Shown here: positions 55,687 to 63,939 of the stretch, one piece after another | Layout of the letters: every line of letters begins with the position of its first letter | Position numbering within the stretch: the stretch's first letter is position 1 | From: CAXBDP01 sp964598395 | Lineage (GTDB): Bacteria; Bacteroidota; Bacteroidia; Cytophagales; Cyclobacteriaceae | Assembly (NCBI GenBank): GCA_964598395.1 | Contig: CAZRBW010000003.1 | Coordinates: forward strand, 46,513-110,512 | DNA length: 64,000 nt | Direction: 5' to 3' | Translations under genes and position numbers: made by a program | The notes under the pieces: generated by a model | What the model was told of the DNA's origin: nothing | Databases searched by the model: none | The model's input: the letters and a program-made list of their open reading frames with translations, nothing else

Positions 55687-58377
55687 TTGAAAAAGAACGT
55701 TTTATATATTATCCTGTTAATTTCTTTATCTTTTATTACCCAAGCTCAAAATTTCCCTGAAAAGGGAGTCCCTTCACTAAATAATTTCACGCCAGATCAG
55801 TATTTAAACGCTGGAAAAACCTGGGACATAGACTCCTCTCCAAATGGTATTATCTATTTTGCTGCGGACAGAGGCTTACTTGAGTTTGACGGTAATTCAT
55901 GGAAGATTTTTAAGGGGAGCAATGGTTTCACTCGATCATTAATCGTACTCAACGATTCCACCATTTACACTGGTTCGGATTTAGATTTTGGTGTTTGGCA
56001 AAGAAATGAACTCTTAGATTTCGAGTACCAATCATTGTATGCATTTGGCTCAAATATGTCCAATTTGAATGAAGAGTTTTGGAATGTTTATAAGCTGGGA
56101 GAAGACATAATATTTTTATCCGCAAGTAATATTTATGCACTTCGCGGAGACCAAGTAGTCAAAATTGCAGCTCCGGACAGATTAGCGGGAGGGTACATGC
56201 TTGGAGAGAAACTGTATATTGCTGATAGTAGGCAAGGATTGTTTCAATTCGAAAACTATGCACTTGTTCCGGTAGTTAATTTTCCTGCTAACAATAGACT
56301 CGAAATTGTAGGCATTTACGAAGATGCAGATGGGATCGTCTTGGTTTCCAAGGATTCTGGGCTCTTCAGGATTGCTGGGGAGGTTCTACAACCTATCAGA
56401 AATGACCTTTCGCAAGTATTAGCACAATCAAAAGTATTTAGTTTCCAGAAAATGGGCGAAGAGTATTTCGCTTTTGGAACAGTGCTCAAAGGCTTATTTA
56501 TTGTATCTAAAGATGGTCGAGTAATCCATCAGCTAAATAGAAATAAGGGCTTAACGAGCAATACCATTCTTTCATTGCATTTCAACCGCTATGGCCAAAT
56601 ATGGGTCGGGATGGACTATGGCATTTCATCTTTAAATCTCAAAAGCAATGTTACTTCCATATTAGATTATGTTGGAAATTTTGGGAATAGCTTCACTGCT
56701 TTTATCAACAATGGAATTTTTTATTTAGGAACAAACCAAGGTCTTTACCAGTCGAAATGGGATGACTTGAACAATTACCGCGAGAATTTCAATTTCGATC
56801 TGGTACCAGCATCAGAAGGACAAGTTTGGACGCTCGATTCCATCGATGGTAGATTGCTGATGGGTCATGATAAAGGTTTATTCTACGTAAATGAGAGGTC
56901 TATAGAAAAAATAGCCGACCAAGAGGGAGTTTGGTCGATGGTTCCATTTGGAGATTATTTACTAGTAGGAAATTATAATGGCATATCAATTTTCAGGAAA
57001 AATGGCACCAATTGGGCATTTGATAGGAAAATGAACCTGATTTATGGCTCTTGTAATCAGTTAATTATTGAGAGGGATAATATCTTATGGGTTAATATTC
57101 CAAATTTTGGAATCGTTAGAGCTGAATTAGATAATGGCTTAGAGCCCACAAATAGGGTAGTTTATGAGACAGCTATATTCGATGGTAATGAAACCTTCCT
57201 AACAAGTGATGAGACCGGAATTCATGTAGTTACCAACAAACTCACTTATTCATTTAATCCCAGTGAGGGTAAGTTTTTTATAGACTCTACTCAAGTTAAG
57301 TTTGCCAACATTTCCGAGTCCTTTTCAGGACTTACAAAATCCCGACTGCTCAACTCAACGTATGAGTTTTTGCCAAAATTCAACGGCTTCGACTTGAAAT
57401 TTATACAGCAAGATGCTTTTAATGAAATAGCGAATAATTACCTGATGATTCGAAAGATTGAAACATTAAGTGACAATAGCACAGTTATACTTAGACCGAA
57501 TCAGGAAATTTCTTATCAAAGTAAGTATCTGAAAATCGAGGTAATTGTACCAAACCAAAATGGTGTGTCTTATCAATTTAAATTGAATGACAATGAATGG
57601 TCTCCCTTTTCAGCAAACAATACTTTTGAATTTAGGAATCTGAAAATTGGTGAGAATAAAATTTCGGCAAAAGCCTCCGTGGATGGGAATCTTTCTGAAG
57701 TACAGTCCATTACAATTTATGTAATCGCCCCTTGGTATTTGTCCTGGTACGCGTATTTGATTTACTTAATTATCTTTTGTTTACTAGTTTTTGCTATTTA
57801 TCTGTGGTTTCAGAAGTCATTAGATAAGCAAAAAAGGATATTAAAAGAAAAGGAACAACTGTTTTTGCTGGAGCAAGCTGAGGAACACAAAAAAGAAATA
57901 CTATTGCTTGAGCAAAAGCAGTTGCAAGATGAATATGATCAGCTTGAACAGCAATTGAAGAATAAAACCATTGATTTAGCTGTAAAGGCAAGGGAAAATG
58001 AAGAGAAAAATCGATTGATTCTCAAAATCAAGGAGATTTTTGAATACACACAGAATAATCCTTCCAAGCTTAGCGTAAAGTTAGGAGAGGTGCGACGATT
58101 GTTGGACTCCTATCTAACTGATGAAAATAAGACTTTTGAAATTCAAATGGATGAATTGCATCAAGAGTTTTTTAAGAAGCTCAAAGAACAATTCCCAAGT
58201 TTGTCTAATAACGATTTGCGTTGGTGTGCTTATTTAAAAATTGGTCTTAACTCCAAAGAAATCGCTGAGATCCTTAATATCCTACCCTCAAGTTCCTATA
58301 TCAGCCGATCCCGTCTCAGAAAAAAACTCAACCTTAAAGGCGACGAAGATTTATTCGACTTTTTGAATTCGATTTGA
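55687..58377 (+). CDS. Membrane-spanning propeller/HTH transcription regulator of the glucan locus
   Basis: 896 residues starting at a TTG (KKNVLYIILLISLSFITQAQ, signal peptide). Residues about 25-570 are beta-propeller repeats of the two-component-regulator type (IWVGMDYGISSLN, GIFYLGTNQGLY), about 590-680 a Y_Y_Y domain (YQFKLNDNEWSPF), about 685-706 a transmembrane helix (WYAYLIYLIIFCLLVFAIYLW), then a coiled coil (about 712-790) and a C-terminal LuxR/GerE-like HTH (LKIGLNSKEIAEILNILPSSSYISRSRLRKKLNL). It has no histidine kinase or receiver domain: sensing in the periplasm is linked directly to DNA binding, as in SusR-type proteins. Position suggests control of the glucan genes. Confidence 0.88.
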   Translation: MKKNVLYIILLISLSFITQAQNFPEKGVPSLNNFTPDQYLNAGKTWDIDSSPNGIIYFAADRGLLEFDGNSWKIFKGSNGFTRSLIVLNDSTIYTGSDLDFGVWQRNELLDFEYQSLYAFGSNMSNLNEEFWNVYKLGEDIIFLSASNIYALRGDQVVKIAAPDRLAGGYMLGEKLYIADSRQGLFQFENYALVPVVNFPANNRLEIVGIYEDADGIVLVSKDSGLFRIAGEVLQPIRNDLSQVLAQSKVFSFQKMGEEYFAFGTVLKGLFIVSKDGRVIHQLNRNKGLTSNTILSLHFNRYGQIWVGMDYGISSLNLKSNVTSILDYVGNFGNSFTAFINNGIFYLGTNQGLYQSKWDDLNNYRENFNFDLVPASEGQVWTLDSIDGRLLMGHDKGLFYVNERSIEKIADQEGVWSMVPFGDYLLVGNYNGISIFRKNGTNWAFDRKMNLIYGSCNQLIIERDNILWVNIPNFGIVRAELDNGLEPTNRVVYETAIFDGNETFLTSDETGIHVVTNKLTYSFNPSEGKFFIDSTQVKFANISESFSGLTKSRLLNSTYEFLPKFNGFDLKFIQQDAFNEIANNYLMIRKIETLSDNSTVILRPNQEISYQSKYLKIEVIVPNQNGVSYQFKLNDNEWSPFSANNTFEFRNLKIGENKISAKASVDGNLSEVQSITIYVIAPWYLSWYAYLIYLIIFCLLVFAIYLWFQKSLDKQKRILKEKEQLFLLEQAEEHKKEILLLEQKQLQDEYDQLEQQLKNKTIDLAVKARENEEKNRLILKIKEIFEYTQNNPSKLSVKLGEVRRLLDSYLTDENKTFEIQMDELHQEFFKKLKEQFPSLSNNDLRWCAYLKIGLNSKEIAEILNILPSSSYISRSRLRKKLNLKGDEDLFDFLNSI

Positions 58378-58516
58378 GGGTTCTATTGTTCAATTATTTT
58401 ATTTTCAACCCCTTAGTATTCTTAAGAAAAAAACCGGTTTGCTTTTATAAGAATTCAGAAACTCGAGAAATAAGTCCAATTTTTCTTTTGTGTTACAAAA
58501 GTGTTTCACGAATAAA

Positions 58517-58550
58517 CCAAAAAAGGCCAACATTTCTGTTGGCCTTTTTA
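58517..58550. terminator. Bidirectional hairpin between the regulator and tRNA-Asn
   Basis: Arms AAAAAAGGCCAACA and TGTTGGCCTTTTTA with a short loop, A/T-rich on both sides, so it can serve both the rightward regulator and the leftward tRNA-Asn. Confidence 0.85.
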
Positions 58551-58557
58551 TTTAACG

Positions 58558-58631
58558 CTCCTCCTCTTGGGCTCGAACCAAGGACCCTCTGATTAACAGT
58601 CAGATGCTCTAACCAGCTGAGCTAAGGAGGA
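58558..58631 (-). tRNA. tRNA-Asn (GTT)
   Basis: Full cloverleaf on the minus strand: acceptor TCCTCCT/AGGAGGA, D stem GCTC/GAGC, anticodon arm TCTGA-CTGTTAA-TCAGA (anticodon GTT), T arm CTTGG-TTCGAGC-CCAAG, discriminator G. All stems pair; CCA is not encoded. Confidence 0.97.
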
Positions 58632-58701
58632 ATGTTCCCTTTGGGACTGCAATATTACGAGGCTTTATAAATAAAACCAAAACTGTGAGAAAGATTTTTT
58701 T

Positions 58702-59958
58702 CTAATTGATAAAGAAAATATATAAGTAAATGATAGTGAATGCACTTAGAAATACGATTCCTGAATTTGCCAGCCAGATTAACCATTTCTTAGGCCGAAA
58801 CTCCTGACTGATATCTTTAGAGGTAATTGCTTTTAAATTGATAATGGCAATTACTGGTGCAATTAGGAAGGATAGAGTTGTGGCTAAATCGACCAATTGA
58901 GGCATGCTGTCGGAAAGGAAATAAATAATCGCTAACGCGCCAATTGATAGAATTATCAATATTCCAAAGTACAATTGCTTTTTGAGTTTTTCTTCCTCCC
59001 GCTTATCTAGCAGCAAACGGATGGTTTCTCCCATTGCTCTGCTGTAGCCATCCATTACCGTAATTGCAGTGCTAAACATCGTGGTGAATGCCGCCACTGC
59101 TATTATCCAATACACCCAAGGACCTATGGCATTTGTGTACATATTGATTATTTGACTGGCAAAGGTGGTGCTATTCGTAGAAAGCGAAATATCTCTACCA
59201 TAAATTAGCAATGCGCCTAAAGTCATAAAACAAACCGCAAGAATTGTGGAGATAGCATAGCCAAAATTGAAATCCATAAGCGTTTCTTTGAGCTTTGGAT
59301 AATAGCCCGTTTGCTTGATTCTCTCGATTGTCCATACGCTATTCCAAGTAGATAAATCCACCGCAGTTGGCATCCATCCCATAAGTGCGATAATAAACAT
59401 CAAGCTAGTTTTGCTCGTAAGGTCTGCCTTTGGCATTTCTGAAACCCCAGCGGGAGGGTTGAAAATCGCGCTGAAGAATGCAACCAAGGTGGTAATAAGC
59501 AATACCGTCGCTATAATCTTCAGCAAACTGTCTAGTACTTTGAATTGCCCTAATACCAATATTAGCATACACACAAAGTAAACGATAAGGGCAATCCATT
59601 TTGGGTCTAGGCTTAAGTTCAGTAGGTTGCCAAGCATGCCAGCTGTTACAAAGTTCACCGCAGCGGATACGGAAAACATACATCCAAAACTCAATAGGAA
59701 ATACATGGCCAAGACCCATTTGCCTTGTGCTTTGTAGCCTTCTAATATGCTTTTGCCAGTAGCTGAGGCATATCGTGATCCAAACTCGAAAAAGGGATAT
59801 TTAAAGATGTTGGCTAGCAGAATAAAGGCAAGTAAGCTAAATCCATAATCGGCGCCTGCTCTTGTGGATTGTACCAAATGAGAAACGCCAATGCATGTGG
59901 AGGCAAATAATATACCTGGGCCGAATGTCTTTAAAAGGTTGCTAAGTCTTGGGTTCAT
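58702..59958 (-). CDS. Nramp-related transporter lacking the canonical metal motifs
   Basis: 418 residues from MNPRLSNLLKTFGPGILFAS; a 68-residue upstream extension to 60162 would overlap hsp20 and is not conserved-looking. About eleven membrane helices with the Nramp/APC pattern. In canonical Nramp the first helix carries DPGN; here the same place reads TCIGVSH (residues 21-27). The helix-6 methionine motif (MPH) reads GWMPTAVD. The downstream loop STRAGADYGFSLL is still Nramp-like. So it is a family member whose substrate is probably not Mn/Fe by the usual mechanism. Mg or a non-metal solute is possible. Confidence 0.85.
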   Translation of the reverse strand: MNPRLSNLLKTFGPGILFASTCIGVSHLVQSTRAGADYGFSLLAFILLANIFKYPFFEFGSRYASATGKSILEGYKAQGKWVLAMYFLLSFGCMFSVSAAVNFVTAGMLGNLLNLSLDPKWIALIVYFVCMLILVLGQFKVLDSLLKIIATVLLITTLVAFFSAIFNPPAGVSEMPKADLTSKTSLMFIIALMGWMPTAVDLSTWNSVWTIERIKQTGYYPKLKETLMDFNFGYAISTILAVCFMTLGALLIYGRDISLSTNSTTFASQIINMYTNAIGPWVYWIIAVAAFTTMFSTAITVMDGYSRAMGETIRLLLDKREEEKLKKQLYFGILIILSIGALAIIYFLSDSMPQLVDLATTLSFLIAPVIAIINLKAITSKDISQEFRPKKWLIWLANSGIVFLSAFTIIYLYIFFIN

Positions 59959-60153
59959 TCTATTGAATTTGGAGACAAAAGGTACAACTTTTTGCGTATT
60001 CTGATATTTATGGAAAAATGAGTCATATTGACAGTAATTTCCTCCAATGCATACGATAATCGGAAAATATGTCCACAAAATCCTTTTAAAAATTTGAATT
60101 TTTGCCTTGGTATAATTTTCCATTATGTCTTTCCCAAACAAAACAATAAAATA

Positions 60154-60588
60154 ATGGCACAATTAACATTAAAACCAACAAGCAATTTCAGAGGAAGCAA
60201 CATGAATTCCTTCCTAGAGAGATTTTTTGAAGATACCAACTTGATGAACTCTACAAGAGGCTCATTCATCCCCAAGGTTGATATTGCGGAAACAGAAAAG
60301 GATTTTGAAATCCAAGTAGCTGTACCGGGACTCGAGAAAACTGATTTTCAGATCGCTATCGAGGAGGATCGTCTGATTGTAAGTGGCGAGCGCAAGTTAA
60401 AGGAAGAGAAAAAGGAAAAGAATTACCATTCTATCGAAACGCATTATGGCTCTTTTAGTAGATCTTTTTATATCCCTGAGAATGTAGATAAGGCTGCTAT
60501 TGGCGCTACATACGAAAGTGGCATTTTGAAGATATTACTTCCTAAGGACGAAAAGAAAAACATCAAGAAATTGGTAGAGGTAAAATAA
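60154..60588 (+). CDS. Small heat-shock protein, Hsp20/alpha-crystallin family
   Basis: 144 residues from MAQLTLKPTSNF; the frame is open 42 codons upstream but the start fits the family. Alpha-crystallin domain at about 40-135: FIPKVDIAETEKDFEIQVAVPGLEKTDFQ, RLIVSGERK, YGSFSRSFYIPENVDK and ATYESGILKILLPK; short basic tail. ATP-independent holdase that keeps unfolding proteins soluble. Divergent from the transporter gene. Confidence 0.95.
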   Translation: MAQLTLKPTSNFRGSNMNSFLERFFEDTNLMNSTRGSFIPKVDIAETEKDFEIQVAVPGLEKTDFQIAIEEDRLIVSGERKLKEEKKEKNYHSIETHYGSFSRSFYIPENVDKAAIGATYESGILKILLPKDEKKNIKKLVEVK

Positions 60589-60611
60589 TTTACCCAAAAC
60601 AGGATAAAAGA

Positions 60612-60633
60612 GCGGGAATCCTCCCGCTTTTTT
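60612..60633 (+). terminator. Terminator of hsp20 built from the GCGGGAGG octamer
   Basis: AGCGGGAATCCTCCCGCT followed by TTTTT. The right arm (60620-60627) is an exact octamer copy on the minus strand; the left arm GCGGGA is a partial copy on the plus strand. 23 bases after the stop. Confidence 0.88.
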
Positions 60634-60710
60634 CGTTTATAAAAAACTACTCTTTCACCTTTGGCGTTAAGCTATTAACTTGAGGAAATTCACAATTAAA
60701 TGAAGATAGA

Positions 60711-62192
60711 ATGAATAGCAGACAATTTTTTGCGGGTGTGATCATAGGTGCGGTGGTAAGTACAGTAATTGTTTTGCTAACCCTTCCTCTTTTTCTTGAA
60801 ATGAATTCGAATAGCGAAACGATTGAGCAAAAGCAGAATGTATCCTACACAAATTATAGCGATACAGAAAATATAAAATATAGTGTGCCAGATGGCCTCA
60901 ACTTTATAAATGCAGCCAATACGGTGAAAAATGGAGTTGTTTACATCAAATCTACCTCATCTGGCCGAAATAGAGGCTCATTATTAAATCAGTTTTTTAC
61001 AGATCCCGACGAATCCTCCCGTAGCCGTCGTCGTAGAGATATGCCATTTTCTTCATCGGGTTCGGGGGTGATACTTACGCCAGATGGCTATATCGTTACC
61101 AATCATCACGTAATCAATATGGCTGAGCGTATTGAAGTGACACTAAGTGATAATCAAACTTATCAGGCAGAGCTAATTGGTACAGATCCAACCACCGATC
61201 TAGCGCTTATCAAAATCAAAGAGAAGAATCTTCCCTTTGTAAAATATGGAGATTCGGATGAGGTAAATATTGGTGAGTGGGTATTAGCTGTAGGCAATCC
61301 ATTCGATCTCAACTCCACTGTCACAGCTGGAATTGTGAGTGCTAAAGCTAGAAGCATTGATATATTAAGAGAAAATTCTCTTGCCGTGGAGTCATTTATC
61401 CAAACAGATGCAGTGGTAAATCCAGGGAATAGTGGTGGCGCATTGGTGAATTTGGGTGGGGAGCTTATTGGCATTAATACAGCTATTGCTACTCGTACGG
61501 GCTCATACAGTGGATATTCGTTTGCCGTGCCTGTTTCTTTGGTCAAAAAAGTAATTGAAGACCTTAAAGAATTTGGTAAAGTGCAGCGAGCTATTTTGGG
61601 TGTGATTATCATCGATTTGAATTCTCAACTAGCAAGGGAAAAGAATTTGCCTATAAGCCAAGGAGTATTGGTAGATCAAGTAAATATCAATAGTTCGGCT
61701 TATGATGCAGGTATTGTGAAGGACGATATCATTATTGGTATTGATGGGAAGAAAATAAATACAATATCGGAACTGCAAGAAACAGTTGCGAGACATAGGC
61801 CAGGGAAAGAACTTACCGTGAAGGTTTTTAGAAATGGATCGGAATTGAATCTGAAAGCGACCTTAAAAAGTGCAGAAGGTAATTCAGCTGCTGTGCCAAG
61901 AATGATTCCTACAAATGCTCAAATTGAGGGGATTTCCGTAGAAAAAATTCCTTCGCCGATTCTAGAGGAATTGGAACTGGCGGGAGGAGTAATGATAGCC
62001 GATGTACAAGAGGGTAAGTGGATGGAAGCGGGTTTACAAGAGGGTTTCATCATCACATTTATCGGAGACAAGCGTATTAATACAGTGGAGGATTTCCAAG
62101 CTGCTGTGAAGGAGTTTGAGATCGGGCAAGAAGTTGTGCTTATCGGTCTTTACACTGATGGAAGAAAATCCTTCTACTCATTTACTTGGTAA
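60711..62192 (+). CDS. DegP/DegQ (HtrA) family serine protease
   Basis: 493 residues. An N-terminal hydrophobic segment (about 8-30) is a signal anchor or uncleaved signal. Trypsin-like domain with triad His133 (TNHHV), Asp163 (PTTDLAL) and Ser241 (NPGNSGGA), then two PDZ domains (about 290-380 and 400-485). An Arg/Ser-rich loop (SSRSRRRRDMPFSSS, about 102-116) is the LA-loop region and is unusually basic. Periplasmic quality control, fitting its place beside hsp20. Confidence 0.95.
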   Translation: MNSRQFFAGVIIGAVVSTVIVLLTLPLFLEMNSNSETIEQKQNVSYTNYSDTENIKYSVPDGLNFINAANTVKNGVVYIKSTSSGRNRGSLLNQFFTDPDESSRSRRRRDMPFSSSGSGVILTPDGYIVTNHHVINMAERIEVTLSDNQTYQAELIGTDPTTDLALIKIKEKNLPFVKYGDSDEVNIGEWVLAVGNPFDLNSTVTAGIVSAKARSIDILRENSLAVESFIQTDAVVNPGNSGGALVNLGGELIGINTAIATRTGSYSGYSFAVPVSLVKKVIEDLKEFGKVQRAILGVIIIDLNSQLAREKNLPISQGVLVDQVNINSSAYDAGIVKDDIIIGIDGKKINTISELQETVARHRPGKELTVKVFRNGSELNLKATLKSAEGNSAAVPRMIPTNAQIEGISVEKIPSPILEELELAGGVMIADVQEGKWMEAGLQEGFIITFIGDKRINTVEDFQAAVKEFEIGQEVVLIGLYTDGRKSFYSFTW

Positions 62193-62226
62193 AAGGAAGG
62201 TTCCTTTACAAAAAGCTATTAAATTT

Positions 62227-62253
62227 AAGCAGAGTTTAGGCTCTGCTTTTTTT
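62227..62253 (+). terminator. Terminator of the HtrA protease gene
   Basis: Arms AAGCAGAG and CTCTGCTT with a 6-base loop, followed by a T run, 34 bases after the stop. Confidence 0.9.
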
Positions 62254-62315
62254 ATTTATACATTATAAAAATCTCTTCAAAGCGATTTTAATTATTTCCA
62301 TAGACTCAAATTATT

Positions 62316-63863
62316 ATGCAAGATCAGTCATTCAAAATTCAGGATTCTCTTTCTCTTTTAGGAATTAAGGCAACAAATCAAGGAATTTCTACAGGTAACA
62401 AATCCTGGGAAGGAAGCGGAATTCAATTTGATTCTTATTCGCCAGCAGATGGAAAGCTGATAGGTTCGTGCAATGGAGGAGGTGAAGAGGATTTCAAGCA
62501 AGTAGTAAAAGAAGCCCAAAAAGCATTTGAATATTGGCGGATGGTGCCAGCACCGCAAAGAGGCGAAATTGTACGGCAAATAGGGGATGAGTTACGTAAA
62601 TTCAAGGATCCACTGGGGAGGTTAGTTTCCTACGAAATGGGCAAATCCCTGCAAGAAGGTTGGGGCGAAGTACAAGAAATGATCGATATCTGTGATTTTG
62701 CTACAGGGCTCTCAAGGCAATTGCACGGATTCACAATGCATTCGGAAAGGCCATTCCACAGAATGTACGAACAGTACCATCCATTAGGCGTTGTCGGAAT
62801 TATTTCTGCGTTCAATTTCCCAGTGGCTGTTTGGGCTTGGAATAGCATGCTGGCTTGGATTTGTGGCGATGTATGTATTTGGAAGCCTTCAGAGAAATCG
62901 TTTTTGTCGGCTATTGCTTGTCAGAATATCACAAGAGAGGTATTTAAACGAAACCATCTACCAGAAGGCATTTCGAACCTAATAGTTGGTGATTATAAAG
63001 TAGGTGAAATGATGAGTAATTCGCCAGCTATTCCACTAATAAGCGCTACAGGATCCACCCGCATGGGCAAATTGGTGGCAGAAACTGTGGCCAAACGATT
63101 AGGTAAAACCATCTTAGAGCTTGGTGGCAACAACGCCATGATTATAACGCCAAGCGCAGATTTGAATATAGCCATTCCTGGTGCTGTTTTCGGCGCCGTT
63201 GGTACGTGTGGACAGCGTTGCACATCCACCCGCCGATTGATTGTGCATGAGTCTATGCTCGAATCGGTAAAAGAAAAGCTGAAGTCTGCTTACTCCCAAT
63301 TGAAGATTGGCAATCCATTGGATGAGAAAATCCATGTTGGGCCACTCATCGACCAAGGTGCCGTAAAAGATTACCAATCAGCTATTCAAATACTAAAAGA
63401 TAAAAATGCAGAAGCAGTGGTAGAGGGCGGAGTATTGGAAGGGGAAGGCTATGAATCGGGCTGTTTTGTGAAGCCAGCCATCTACTTTGCGAAGCCTGAT
63501 TGGGAAATTGTGCAGAAAGAAACGTTTGCACCTATATTATATATATTGACCTACAGATTTTTTGATGAAGCTGTAGCTATTCAAAATAGTGTACCTCAAG
63601 GTTTATCTTCATCATTAATGTCGCTGAATCTGCGGGAGGCTGAGCAATTTTTATCTCACAAAGGGTCTGATTGCGGAATAGCAAACGTAAATATAGGCAC
63701 ATCTGGAGCAGAGATTGGTGGGGCTTTTGGTGGTGAGAAAGAAACAGGCGGAGGAAGAGAATCTGGTTCGGACGCATGGAAAGCCTATATGCGCCGACAA
63801 ACAAATACCATCAATTATGGAAATACCCTTCCGCTTGCACAAGGTATCAAATTTGATTTGTAG
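62316..63863 (+). CDS. ALDH7-type aldehyde dehydrogenase (aminoadipate semialdehyde dehydrogenase-like)
   Basis: 515 residues. YHPLGVVGIISAFNFPVAVWAWN and CGDVCIWKPSEKS are hallmarks of the ALDH7 (antiquitin/AmaB) class. General base Glu is in TILELGGNNAMI (about 269) and the catalytic Cys in GTCGQRCTSTRRL (about 303). It would oxidise 2-aminoadipate 6-semialdehyde from lysine breakdown. No lysine catabolic partner lies in the window, so the substrate is inferred from class only. Strong terminator after it. Confidence 0.92.
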   Translation: MQDQSFKIQDSLSLLGIKATNQGISTGNKSWEGSGIQFDSYSPADGKLIGSCNGGGEEDFKQVVKEAQKAFEYWRMVPAPQRGEIVRQIGDELRKFKDPLGRLVSYEMGKSLQEGWGEVQEMIDICDFATGLSRQLHGFTMHSERPFHRMYEQYHPLGVVGIISAFNFPVAVWAWNSMLAWICGDVCIWKPSEKSFLSAIACQNITREVFKRNHLPEGISNLIVGDYKVGEMMSNSPAIPLISATGSTRMGKLVAETVAKRLGKTILELGGNNAMIITPSADLNIAIPGAVFGAVGTCGQRCTSTRRLIVHESMLESVKEKLKSAYSQLKIGNPLDEKIHVGPLIDQGAVKDYQSAIQILKDKNAEAVVEGGVLEGEGYESGCFVKPAIYFAKPDWEIVQKETFAPILYILTYRFFDEAVAIQNSVPQGLSSSLMSLNLREAEQFLSHKGSDCGIANVNIGTSGAEIGGAFGGEKETGGGRESGSDAWKAYMRRQTNTINYGNTLPLAQGIKFDL

Positions 63864-63895
63864 TATTACTCAATAATTGAGTTCTGCTTTAAAGC

Positions 63896-63933
63896 AAAAA
63901 AGCCTATCTAAATCATGCTTAGATAGGCTTTTT
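63896..63933. terminator. Hairpin between the ALDH gene and tRNA-Ala
   Basis: Arms AAAAAGCCTATCTA and TAGATAGGCTTTTT around a 9-base loop, usable in both directions between the convergent ALDH and tRNA genes. Confidence 0.88.
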
Positions 63934-63939
63934 AATTTG

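Larger units (their letters stand above)
808..63639. repeat. Dispersed octamer GCGGGAGG, 41 copies
   Basis: Exact copies found by eye. On + (first base): 9226, 13280, 14912, 16238, 21225, 22902, 25674, 30401, 31903, 39547, 42550, 43975, 48506, 49043, 49475, 50405, 51608, 56185, 59450, 61980, 63632. As CCTCCCGC on +: 808, 6917, 8881, 13749, 13857, 16212, 17435, 22123, 22468, 25799, 26703, 29625, 33724, 35551, 37539, 48002, 51656, 55501, 58995, 60620. The following base is T in 23, A in 12. In genes it encodes AGG (13), RE (11), SGR (2) in sense and PPA (6), SR (3), LPL (2) when read from the other strand; four copies are intergenic. Expected by chance about 0.5 at 40% GC. Confidence 0.9.

Noticed and set aside
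58374..58592. 72-codon frame after the regulator gene
   Set aside because: It runs through the bidirectional terminator and into tRNA-Asn on the other strand, so it is a chance frame.
60028..60153. 42-residue N-terminal extension of Hsp20
   Set aside because: Low-complexity, Cys-containing and overlapping the divergent promoter region; MAQLTLKP fits the family length.
59959..60162. 68-residue N-terminal extension of the Nramp-like protein
   Set aside because: It overlaps the hsp20 start on the other strand and does not look like the family; MNPRLSNLLKTFGPG is the standard start.
808..63639. Octamer explained as Shine-Dalgarno sites or as a protein motif
   Set aside because: No copy lies at ribosome-binding distance from a start codon, both strands are used equally, and it is read in all frames giving AGG, RE, SGR, PPA, SR and LPL.
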